Assembly: GCA_046318595.1 (NCBI GenBank)
Contig: JBKCTV010000015.1
Span: 70,922-134,921, forward strand
Reading direction: 5' to 3'
DNA from: DAITMV01 sp046318595
Lineage (GTDB): Bacteria; Pseudomonadota; Gammaproteobacteria; Burkholderiales; Burkholderiaceae_B
Length of the DNA stretch: 64,000 nt
The notes below the pieces were generated by a model. The model was not told the origin of the DNA, did no database searches, and was given only the letters and a program-made list of their open reading frames with translations. Each line of letters begins with the position of its first letter. The first letter of the stretch is position 1. Below, in pieces: positions 1-6,737 of the stretch. A program made the position numbers and the translations under genes.

Positions 1-1
1 A

Positions 2-289
2 TGGCTCGGTCTGTCTTTGCTCTATCTTTTTGCGAGAATCTGGCCGACTGTTTTCATGCTGGCGCAGAATCCTTATATTCCCGGGGCTCACGATGCGGTC
101 TGGGCGCAACTAATCCACCTGTTGGGTTGGCTGGCTCCCCGCTTCGATCTATTTGCAACCAGCGACTGGCTCACTACACTGCATGTTCGAAAACCAAGTC
201 TCTGGTGGCCGCTGAGTCAGACGCTGGTTTACGCTCCCCTCCTTTTTCTGGTGGGCCTGCTCGATATGAAAAGAAAAGAATGGCCTTGA
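2..289 (+). CDS. C-terminal end of a multi-spanning membrane protein, probably an ABC-2 type permease (partial)
   Basis: The frame is open to the left edge, so only about the last 95 residues are present. The first possible start inside the window is a TTG at 17, but there is no reason to think translation begins there. Two hydrophobic segments are visible, one at the very start and one near the end (around LVYAPLLFLVGLL), followed by a short basic tail, DMKRKEW. The pattern of an extracytoplasmic stretch of the LAPRFDLF type, then a last helix and a basic tail, resembles the C-terminus of NosY/ABC-2 permeases. That assignment is an inference from shape and a few residues. It lies 12 bp before the next gene and probably shares an operon with it and the pilin genes. 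Confidence 0.5.
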   Translation, partial: WLGLSLLYLFARIWPTVFMLAQNPYIPGAHDAVWAQLIHLLGWLAPRFDLFATSDWLTTLHVRKPSLWWPLSQTLVYAPLLFLVGLLDMKRKEWP

Positions 290-301
290 AAGAAGCGCGT
301 G

Positions 302-1039
302 ATGTCCAGCCCTTTGCAATCAGTTTTGCCGTTCCAGATTTTTCGCCATCATAAAGCCTTGCTCATGCTCGTGGTGTGCTTGCTGATGCATGGCGCCGTA
401 CGCAGTGTCCTGTTGCCAGCGCCCGGCGGCCAGGACAGTCCCCTGGCGCGCCCCCCTGGCATGGTGGAGGCCGGCGTATCGGCACTCGGCGATACGCACT
501 GGGCAGGCGTCGGCCTGGCCTTGACGCTGCAAAACAGCGATGTGCAAAGCGGCGTCACGGTCGGTCACGAAACCAACCGCACACAGCGGGTCGACCGTCA
601 TGAAATCGCATGGCTCGACCTCATCCAGACGCTCGACCCGGCCAACGAGACAGCCTTGACCCTGGCCACGCATATTTTCCCCAGACTGTCCTCGCCGGCG
701 CAGCAGCGGGCGCTACTGCGATGGATCGCCGCCAGCGGCCGCAGTTATCCCGAACAAAGCTGGCGGTTCGTCGCCTTCGCCGCCTGGTTCGCCCAGCATC
801 AAATGCACGACCGGCGATTGGCGTTATCGCTCGCCCAGACTTTGCGCGAATACGCGCCGATGGCCCCCCCATGGGCACGCCAACTGGAAGTGTTTCTACA
901 TGAAAAAGCGGGTGAATATGAAAGCGCGGCTGCCTTACTAGCCTCGCTGTTGCAGACCGAAAAAACCCTGCCCGTCAGTGAGCAGGTTTTCCTGCTCGAC
1001 AAGCTCCAAAAGTTAGAGCAGTCCATCATCCGCCCCTGA
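302..1039 (+). CDS. Membrane-anchored helical protein of unknown function
   Basis: About 245 residues, not recognised as a named family. One hydrophobic segment near residues 18-40 looks like an N-terminal membrane anchor. The rest is helix-rich, and its last 100 residues (AFAAWFAQHQMHDRRLALSLAQ, then YESAAALLASLLQTEK) have the spacing of degenerate TPR-like repeats. A GTG at 299 and an ATG at 302 are adjacent; ATG is preferred, with AGAAG about 8 nt upstream. It sits between a probable ABC permease end and three pilin-like genes, 19 bp before the first of them, so an accessory role in exporting or assembling pilin-like products is possible. Nothing in the sequence proves this. Confidence 0.6.
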   Translation: MSSPLQSVLPFQIFRHHKALLMLVVCLLMHGAVRSVLLPAPGGQDSPLARPPGMVEAGVSALGDTHWAGVGLALTLQNSDVQSGVTVGHETNRTQRVDRHEIAWLDLIQTLDPANETALTLATHIFPRLSSPAQQRALLRWIAASGRSYPEQSWRFVAFAAWFAQHQMHDRRLALSLAQTLREYAPMAPPWARQLEVFLHEKAGEYESAAALLASLLQTEKTLPVSEQVFLLDKLQKLEQSIIRP

Positions 1040-1058
1040 CCATGAGAGATCAGAAACC

Positions 1059-1658
1059 ATGCAACGACAGCAAGGCTTTACCCTGGTAGAAATGGCCACC
1101 GTTTTGGTGATTATCGGCTTAATTTTAGGTATGGCATTCAAGGGCAAGGACCTGATCGATGGTGCCAAAGTCAAGAGCCTCGGCGCCCAAGTCAATAAGA
1201 TTCAAGCCGGCCTGCAGACGTATTTCGAGCGCTATGGCGTCTATCCGGGCGATGGCTGCCCGGCCGGCAGCGGCGGCACGGCGCTGTGCGCAGGCGTAGG
1301 TGCCCGCGACGGGATCATCACAGGAGCAGAAAGCGAAGTCGCCTGGCAGCAGTTGACGACCGCCACCAACATTCTCGGGCAGGGCGATCGCCAGTCGATC
1401 TTTGGTCAGAACTGGGGGTTTATGGAGGGTAAGTTTATGGTTCCTATCAAAGGTGGCACTTGGCTCGACCTGCCTGGCGGCGCGCAAGCCGACTCACGGT
1501 ACTTTTGTGCCTACGACCAGAAGTTCGACGATGGCCTGCCGACGCTGGGTTCGGCCGCAACAGATGCGTTCGGGGTAGCGCCCAACAGCGTGTATCCAAA
1601 CAACGGTGACTGCTGGGCAACGACGACTTTCGTCAACGGCAACATCAAGGTTTTGTAA
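1059..1658 (+). CDS. Type IV pilin/pseudopilin-like protein, first of three tandem copies
   Basis: 199 residues. It opens with a class III (prepilin) leader: five residues, then the cleavage/methylation motif GFTLVEM with the conserved Glu at +5, and a 20-residue hydrophobic helix. This should be cut and N-methylated by prepilin peptidase and inserted in the inner membrane before assembly. The globular part has four Cys (in DGCPAG, ALCAG, YFCAY and GDCWA), probably two disulfides. The first 120 or so residues are almost identical to the next two genes, while the stretch after FGQNW and the C-terminal third differ. It could be a major pilin or a type II secretion/MSHA-like pseudopilin; no assembly ATPase or platform gene is in the window. 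Confidence 0.85.
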   Translation: MQRQQGFTLVEMATVLVIIGLILGMAFKGKDLIDGAKVKSLGAQVNKIQAGLQTYFERYGVYPGDGCPAGSGGTALCAGVGARDGIITGAESEVAWQQLTTATNILGQGDRQSIFGQNWGFMEGKFMVPIKGGTWLDLPGGAQADSRYFCAYDQKFDDGLPTLGSAATDAFGVAPNSVYPNNGDCWATTTFVNGNIKVL

Positions 1659-1697
1659 TAAATAGTCACGTTGATTTGACAGCAGAAAAGGACTGCC

Positions 1698-2300
1698 ATG
1701 AAAAAGCAAGCAGGCTTCACCTTGGTAGAAATGGCCACCGTCTTGGTGATTATCGGCTTAATTTTGGGTATGGCGTTCAAGGGCAAGGACCTGATCGACG
1801 GTGCCAAAGTCAAGAGCCTCGGCGCCCAAGTCGGTAAGATTGAAGCCAGCCTGCAGACGTATTTCGAGCGCTATGGCGTCTACCCGGGGGATGGCTGCCC
1901 GGCCGGCAGCGGCGGCACGGCGCTGTGCGCAGGCGCCGGCACGCGCGACGGTATTATCGCCGCCGGCACTGAAAGCGACGTCGCCTGGCTGCAGTTGACG
2001 ACCGCCACCAACATTCTCGGCCAGGGCGAGCGCCAGTCGATTTTTGGTCAGAACTGGAATTTTTGGCAAGGCAGCCACGCTGGCGCTGTTCGCGTCGGCA
2101 CCTGGCTCGACCTGCCAGGCGGCGCTCAAGCCGATTCGCGTTATTTCTGCGCTTACGATCAAAAATTCGACGATGGCCAGCCGACGGTGGGTTCGGCAGT
2201 AACAGACGGCTTCGGCAGCGCGCCCAACAGTGCTTATCCGAACAATGGCGATTGCTGGGCAACCACGAATTTTGTGAATGGGATAATCAAGGTATTGTAA
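1698..2300 (+). CDS. Type IV pilin/pseudopilin-like protein, second tandem copy
   Basis: 200 residues, starting MKKQAGFTLVEM with an AAGGA ribosome site 7 nt upstream. The leader, hydrophobic helix and first 120 residues match its neighbours almost residue for residue, and largely base for base, including silent positions. The most different part is the segment after GQNWNFWQG (around residues 125-140). The C-terminus keeps the YFCAYDQKFDDG and NNGDCWATT blocks of copy 1. Forty bp separate it from copy 1 and 22 bp from copy 3, so the three are likely co-transcribed. Such tight local identity with patchy divergence suggests recent duplication followed by gene conversion. Confidence 0.85.
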   Translation: MKKQAGFTLVEMATVLVIIGLILGMAFKGKDLIDGAKVKSLGAQVGKIEASLQTYFERYGVYPGDGCPAGSGGTALCAGAGTRDGIIAAGTESDVAWLQLTTATNILGQGERQSIFGQNWNFWQGSHAGAVRVGTWLDLPGGAQADSRYFCAYDQKFDDGQPTVGSAVTDGFGSAPNSAYPNNGDCWATTNFVNGIIKVL

Positions 2301-2322
2301 ACTTTTCCGCGAAAGGACAGTC

Positions 2323-2913
2323 ATGAAAAAGCAAGCAGGCTTCACCTTGGTAGAAATGGCCACCGTCTTGGTGATTATCGGCTTAATTTTAGGTATGGCG
2401 TTCAAGGGCAAGGACCTGATCGATGGTGCCAAAGTCAAGAGCCTCGGCGCCCAAGTCAGTAAGATTCAAGCTGGCCTGCAGACGTACTTCGAGCGCTATG
2501 GCGTCTATCCGGGCGATGGCTGCCCGGCCGGCAGCGGCGGCACGGCGCTGTGCGCAGGCGCGGGCACGCGCGACGGTATTATCGCCGCCGGCACGGAAAG
2601 CGACGTCGCCTGGCAGCAGTTGACGACCGCCACCAACATTCTCGGGCAGGGCGATCGCCAGTCGATCTTTGGTCAGAACTGGAATTTTTGGCAAGGCACC
2701 ATCCCCGGGGTGCAAGTGATGTCCGGCACCTGGCTTGACTTGCCAGGTGTTCCGCAACAGGACTTGCGTTACGTTTGCGCACACGATCAGAAATTCGACG
2801 ATGGCAACAACACCACCGGCAATGCACGTAGCGACAACACCTTACCTTTTGGCAACACCACCGATTGCTGGGCATCAACCGCGTTTACGGACGCCTGGAT
2901 CAAGGTGCTGTAG
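2323..2913 (+). CDS. Type IV pilin/pseudopilin-like protein, third tandem copy
   Basis: 196 residues with the same MKKQAGFTLVEM leader as copy 2 and an AAGGA site 5-6 nt upstream of the ATG. It is the most diverged copy at the C-terminus: YFCAYDQKFDDG becomes YVCAHDQKFDDG, and the end reads TTDCWASTAFTDAWIKVL. The four cysteines are kept. Residues 1-120 remain nearly identical to copies 1 and 2. It is the last gene of the apparent pilin operon; no strong terminator follows, only a short CTCG/CGAG inverted repeat and a dispersed intergenic repeat. Confidence 0.85.
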   Translation: MKKQAGFTLVEMATVLVIIGLILGMAFKGKDLIDGAKVKSLGAQVSKIQAGLQTYFERYGVYPGDGCPAGSGGTALCAGAGTRDGIIAAGTESDVAWQQLTTATNILGQGDRQSIFGQNWNFWQGTIPGVQVMSGTWLDLPGVPQQDLRYVCAHDQKFDDGNNTTGNARSDNTLPFGNTTDCWASTAFTDAWIKVL

Positions 2914-2955
2914 TACCTCGTGACGCTCGAAAAGCGAGGATATCGCCCAAGCAGC

Positions 2956-3017
2956 GGGCCGGCCGTTTTCTCGAGCGAGGGACAACGACCGGTTCGCTGT
3001 GGACTGCGCGGCGCTAT
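2956..3017. repeat. Diverged copy of the intergenic repeat found twice near mnmG
   Basis: The stretch GGCCGGCCGTTTTCTCGAG, its continuation CGAGGG, and the later GTGGACTGCGCGGCGCTAT match, with an internal deletion of roughly 15 bases, the segments at about 43938-44015 and 44486-44555. The match is by eye and imperfect. It lies between the last pilin gene and the end of queH and has no reading frame of its own. Confidence 0.4.
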
Positions 3018-3065
3018 AAACCTCATGGTTCTCTCCGCACGTTCGACTCTGACGCGCTCGCCCGC

Positions 3066-3728
3066 TCAAATCTTGGGACCATCCTTCCCGTAATAAACCA
3101 CCCCCAGCTTGATCGGAGCGCGGCCTTGTCCTATACGGTGCTGGTTGGTATCGCGTAGCGAGTAAGCACAACCGCAATACTCCTGCTGATAAAACGCCTC
3201 ACGCTTGCTGATTTCGATCATGCGCGCCGAGCCACCAGCCTTGCGCCAGTTGTAGTCCCAATAGGACATTCCCGGGTAACGCGCGGCGGCCCGTTGGCCG
3301 CAATCATTGATCTGCGCCATGTTTTTCCAGCGCGAAATACCCAGCGAACTGGTGATCACCGGAAAATCGTGTTCGTGCGCGTACAAAGCCGTCCGCTCGA
3401 ACCGCATATCGAAACACATGGTGCAACGAATGCCGCGTTCGGGCTCGTTTTCCATGCCTTTGGCACGCGCGAACCAGTTGTCCTTGTCGTAATCCGCATC
3501 GATGAAGGGCACGCCGAACTTCTCCGCGAAACGCATGTTCTCCTGCTTACGCAGTTCGTATTCTTTGAGCGGGTGAATGTTTGGATTGTAAAAAAAAATC
3601 GTGTAATCGATGCCGGACGCCAGCATGGCTTCCATCACCTCGCCTGAGCACGGCGCGCAGCATGAGTGCAATAAGACTTTATTATGGCCTTGCGGCCAGT
3701 CGAGGCTGGCCCGGGGGAAATCGGTCAT
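3066..3728 (-). CDS. queH: Epoxyqueuosine reductase QueH
   Basis: 220 residues. QueH catalyses the last step of queuosine synthesis, reducing epoxyqueuosine to queuosine at tRNA position 34, and replaces the unrelated cobalamin-dependent QueG. Diagnostic features: HSCCAPCS (C23, C24, C27), the NPNIHP motif at 48-53, RCTMCFDMR (C102, C105) and the YCGC pair (C185, C187). The first and third groups are the known iron-sulfur and iron ligands of the family. Length is normal. A TATAAT box lies about 30 bp upstream of the ATG on this strand. It is convergent with the pilin operon and functionally isolated, as queH commonly is. Confidence 0.93.
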   Translation of the reverse strand: MTDFPRASLDWPQGHNKVLLHSCCAPCSGEVMEAMLASGIDYTIFFYNPNIHPLKEYELRKQENMRFAEKFGVPFIDADYDKDNWFARAKGMENEPERGIRCTMCFDMRFERTALYAHEHDFPVITSSLGISRWKNMAQINDCGQRAAARYPGMSYWDYNWRKAGGSARMIEISKREAFYQQEYCGCAYSLRDTNQHRIGQGRAPIKLGVVYYGKDGPKI

Positions 3729-3756
3729 GGCTGAAAATTTCGAAACGAATCAACCG

Positions 3757-3762
3757 ATTATA
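3757..3762 (-). promoter_or_regulatory. Probable -10 box for queH
   Basis: On the minus strand the bases read TATAAT, 29 bp upstream of the queH ATG. No convincing TTGACA-like -35 hexamer is present 16-18 bp further up, so the promoter is only partly supported. Confidence 0.35.
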
Positions 3763-3807
3763 TCGACAAACCCGCCAACCCGATACAGCGGCCGGTACGG
3801 GCTAGAA

Positions 3808-3933
3808 TCAACTGACGTGCGCGACGGGAACGTGACTGGTTTTTACGGATGGGCGGGTACCGCGCGCGGCGTCGGGTTTGGTTTTACGAGTGCTGACGAC
3901 TTTGACGATTTTGAGGCGTTTGAGGGTATCCAT
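3808..3933 (-). CDS. Possible small basic protein (41 residues)
   Basis: The ATG is preceded by a near-ideal Shine-Dalgarno (AGGAG with a 6-nt spacer). The frame runs 41 codons to a TGA. The product is strongly basic, beginning MDTLKRLKIVKVVSTRKTK, with no hydrophobic segment. It would be transcribed in the same direction as queH and ends 79 bp before the queH start, just ahead of the queH -10 box. Support comes only from the ribosome site and the gap it fills; it is too short for composition to help, and no family was recognised. Confidence 0.3.
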   Translation of the reverse strand: MDTLKRLKIVKVVSTRKTKPDAARGTRPSVKTSHVPVAHVS

Positions 3934-4071
3934 GAGGCTCTCCTGGGTGCATAACGCGATTAAACGGCCGTGCATCCAGTTTTTTCATCCCCAAAAGGGT
4001 AACCCTCCTCTTTCGAGTGGCCAGCAAACCCCGTATCATGGGTCCAAGCCAACATTGTCAGGGGATAGGGC

Positions 4072-4902
4072 ATGCGCAGAGTGGTTTTTAACCAAAAAGG
4101 CGGCGTCGGCAAGTCGACGATCGCCAGTAACCTGGCGGCGGTCAGCGCCGGGTCCGGCCTGTCGACCCTATTGATCGACCTCGATCCACAGGGCAATTCC
4201 ACACATTATTTATTGGGCAAAAGTGGCGACGCGCTCGGGCATGGCCTGGCGGATTTTTTCGATCAGGCGCTGAATTTTAAAATGCACCCGAAAACCACCG
4301 CCGAGCTGATCCACGCGTCTCCCCATGAGAATCTTTTCGTACTGTCGTCGCATCCAAGCTTGGAAGAACTGCAAAACAAGCTCGAATCGCGCCATAAAAT
4401 TTATAAACTGCGCGACGCTCTGCATGAGCTCGGCGCGTTCGACCGTATTTATATCGACACGCCGCCCGCACTCAACTTCTATTCGCGCTCTGCCTTGATC
4501 GCCGCCGAACGCTGCCTGATTCCGTTCGACTGCGACGACTTTTCGCGCCGTGCGTTGTACGCCCTACTGCAAAACCTCGAAGAAGTGCGGCTGGACCACA
4601 ATCGCGAGCTGACAGTGGAAGGCATTATCGTCAATCAGTTTCAAGCGCGTGCCTCGCTGCCACAGCAGCTGGTCAATGACTTACAAGCCGAAGGGCTGCC
4701 GGTTTTGCAGCCCTACCTGTCGTCATCAGTACGGATCCGCGAATCGCACCAGCAGTCCAAACCGATGATTTACCTGGACCCGGGCCACAAGATCACACAG
4801 CAATTCGTCGAACTGCATGCGCGGCTGGAGCAGACGCGGGAAACCCCTCAGTCCTCTTCTGCAGATACCGTTTCCAAGGCCCAGCTGGCACGGGTTTCCT
4901 GA
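4072..4902 (+). CDS. Orphan ParA-family (MinD-like) ATPase
   Basis: 276 residues with the deviant Walker A motif QKGGVGKST (residues 8-16), the switch motif DLDPQGNS (36-43) and the IDTPPAL motif (128-134). These mark the ParA/MinD ATPase class, which forms ATP-dependent dimers on DNA or membrane. It is not the chromosomal Soj-type ParA, which lies at 40.4-41.2 kb next to ParB. No ParB-like partner is beside this gene, so its cargo is unknown. Orphan ParA proteins in related bacteria position plasmids, chemoreceptors or other complexes. An AGGGG ribosome site precedes the ATG. Its 3' end overlaps the convergent next gene by 55 bp. Confidence 0.85.
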   Translation: MRRVVFNQKGGVGKSTIASNLAAVSAGSGLSTLLIDLDPQGNSTHYLLGKSGDALGHGLADFFDQALNFKMHPKTTAELIHASPHENLFVLSSHPSLEELQNKLESRHKIYKLRDALHELGAFDRIYIDTPPALNFYSRSALIAAERCLIPFDCDDFSRRALYALLQNLEEVRLDHNRELTVEGIIVNQFQARASLPQQLVNDLQAEGLPVLQPYLSSSVRIRESHQQSKPMIYLDPGHKITQQFVELHARLEQTRETPQSSSADTVSKAQLARVS

Positions 4903-5351
4903 GTGTCTTGCAAACCGGATTGTCGCTCCAGCCACGCCTGGTAGCGCGTCCGGTCGAAGGTCACCACGTCAGCGCCGAAGGTCGCGATCAGCTCGGCCAC
5001 GACGCTGCACTCGGGTCGCCAATAGACGTGCTCGTGACCGCTCAGGCTCGTATAATCTTCCAGGCAGCCGTACCATAACGCCACCAGTGGTGCCTCCTCA
5101 TCGTCCTCATCTTCTTCCTCATCGTCCAGCGGCTCGGTAGCCGCTTCGATGGCGTCTAAGCGGAAGTCCAGCAAATCGATCAGTTTCTCCTCGACAAAAG
5201 CAGGCAAAGCTTGACTACCGTCTTCCCACTGGCGCCAAAGCGCAGGCTCGACACCCATCGGCTGCGAAGGCGTCACCGCCACCCAGCGGGCAGCCTCTTC
5301 GACCGAAAAAAACAATAATTGCCGAATGGCGAGGAGTTGAACGGGATTCAT
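4848..5351 (-). CDS. YdiL/Aca2-like protein with N-terminal helix-turn-helix
   Basis: 167 residues. The first 60 (MNPVQLLAIRQLLFFSVEEA, then WRQWEDGSQALP) resemble the DUF1870/YdiL-like helix-turn-helix domain, whose members are small DNA-binding regulators including anti-CRISPR-associated Aca2. A run of acidic residues at 75-86 (DDEEEDEDDEEA) links it to a C-terminal part of unknown role containing WYGCLEDY and VYWRPE. Its 3' end overlaps the orphan parA gene tail to tail by 55 bp, and its start is 49 bp from divergent mnmC. The domain call is moderately firm; the target genes cannot be told from sequence. Confidence 0.6.
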   Translation of the reverse strand: MNPVQLLAIRQLLFFSVEEAARWVAVTPSQPMGVEPALWRQWEDGSQALPAFVEEKLIDLLDFRLDAIEAATEPLDDEEEDEDDEEAPLVALWYGCLEDYTSLSGHEHVYWRPECSVVAELIATFGADVVTFDRTRYQAWLERQSGLQDTQETRASWALETVSAEED

Positions 5352-5400
5352 GACGACAATCGAAATGGCACAAGACGCTACTGTACCGTAAAGTGTCGGG

Positions 5401-6600
5401 ATGCCCTATTTAAACATCACCGTCATTGGCGCTGGGATGGCCGGCATCTGGGCAGCGCACGCGCTGGCCGCAGATGGTCACGCCGTGCGGCTCGTCGATC
5501 AGGCCGACGAGATTGGAAGCGGCGCATCGGGAAACGCCGCCGGAGCTTTTCACCCGCACTTGTCGAGCGACGACAACCCCTTATCGCGCTTGACCCGAAT
5601 AGGCTGCGCAGCCACCTTGCAATCGTTAGAAAAATTGACCGCGAGCGGTTTGCTGACGCGCGGCAAGGACTGGGGCCAACCGGGCCATCTGCAATTGGCC
5701 AAAAATACCGCCGAGTCCGAACGCTTCCGACAGCAAGTGGGTCGTAGCGGTTTAGCGCCCGCCATTGTTTGCTGGGTCGATGCGGATGCGGCCTGCCGAC
5801 TCAGCGGCCTGGAGTGCGGCAGCGGCGGTTTGTGGTTCCCCCAGGGCGGCTGGGTGCGGCCACGCGCCTGGCTGGCAGCGGCCTTGCGCGCGCGCGGCAG
5901 TGCCGTCGTGCTGCAGTTGCAGTCCCGGATCGTCCAGTTGGCGCAGCAGCCGCAGGGCTGGACGATTCATGCGCAACGCAGCAACGGCAGCGCAGCGCCC
6001 CCCTGGACGGCTGACGTGATAGTGATTGCCGCGGCAGAGCAAAGCATTGACTTATGCCCCTGGGCTTTTGTTGAAATCAGTATCGTCAAAGGACAGGTCA
6101 GCCTGGTACGGCTTGGCGCCGATGAACGGCTCGGTTGTGTCCTGTCGGGGGCCTGTTATGGCATTCCTTTACCGGATGGCGAGGTCGTGATTGGCGCCAC
6201 TTATGAGCGGCCGGCACAGGACAGGCATGTGACGCGGGCTGGCCATGCGGCCAATCTGCAGCGCTGGGGGCAAACTTTTCCAAATGCCCGGGTGCCAACC
6301 ATCGAGGACGGCCGTAGCGCCTGGCGCTGTGTGTTGCCGGGGCGGCTGCCGGCGATTGGAGCGGTGCCGGATGCGAATGGCGAACCGATTAGCGGACTGT
6401 ATGTCGCCACTGGGTATGGCTCGCGCGGTTTGAGCTGGGCCGTGCTAGGCGGCCAATTGTTGGCTAGATTGATTCGTCGAAACTTTCCTGCCGCGCAGCC
6501 ATGCTTACCCGACGACGCGCTCGAACTGGCGAACAAGATGTTCGACCCGGCGCGTTTCACGACCCAAAAACGCTTGTCAGCGATTGTCCTGAAGCCGTGA
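5401..6600 (+). CDS. mnmC: FAD-dependent cmnm5(s2)U34 oxidoreductase, stand-alone MnmC C-terminal domain
   Basis: 399 residues. The Rossmann motif GAGMAG is at 10-15, and the MnmC-type signature GASGNAAGAFHPHLS occupies 41-55. A late block, GLYVATGYGSRGLSWA, matches the FAD-binding end of the fold. In bifunctional MnmC this domain removes the carboxymethyl group from cmnm5U34, giving nm5U34, which the N-terminal methyltransferase then methylates. Here only the FAD domain is present, as in several betaproteobacteria with a split MnmC. The cmnm5 group would be installed by MnmE/MnmG, both encoded later in the window. Another D-amino-acid/glycine oxidase family member is possible but less likely given the signature. 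Confidence 0.8.
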   Translation: MPYLNITVIGAGMAGIWAAHALAADGHAVRLVDQADEIGSGASGNAAGAFHPHLSSDDNPLSRLTRIGCAATLQSLEKLTASGLLTRGKDWGQPGHLQLAKNTAESERFRQQVGRSGLAPAIVCWVDADAACRLSGLECGSGGLWFPQGGWVRPRAWLAAALRARGSAVVLQLQSRIVQLAQQPQGWTIHAQRSNGSAAPPWTADVIVIAAAEQSIDLCPWAFVEISIVKGQVSLVRLGADERLGCVLSGACYGIPLPDGEVVIGATYERPAQDRHVTRAGHAANLQRWGQTFPNARVPTIEDGRSAWRCVLPGRLPAIGAVPDANGEPISGLYVATGYGSRGLSWAVLGGQLLARLIRRNFPAAQPCLPDDALELANKMFDPARFTTQKRLSAIVLKP

Positions 6601-6737
6601 TCGGCCGGTCACGTTTTTTGACCGACACGGCGGAAGGACGATCGCATGGCAAGCGCGGTACCGGCAACATTGAATGGGCCCCGGACGCTTTCGCGACCGA
6701 CGGTCCTCCGAGAAGCGATGGCGACCAGCTCACTGGC

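Larger units (their letters stand above)
3729..4071. other. 343-bp intergenic stretch between divergent queH and the orphan parA
   Basis: It holds the presumed queH promoter, one possible 41-codon gene on the minus strand (3808-3933) and the leader of the parA-like gene. That gene has an AGGGGAT ribosome site directly before its ATG at 4072. No repeat, RNA gene or strong terminator was recognised. Confidence 0.5.

Noticed and set aside
3727..3954. A plus-strand frame of 75 codons starting MAENFETNQ, overlapping the queH start by 2 bp
   Set aside because: No ribosome site, it would begin inside the queH start codon, and its sequence has no family resemblance. The minus-strand 41-codon frame in the same place has a much better ribosome site.
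6601..6630. Inverted repeat CGGTCA...TGACCG after mnmC as a terminator
   Set aside because: The T-run is in the loop, not after the stem, so it does not have the form of an intrinsic terminator.
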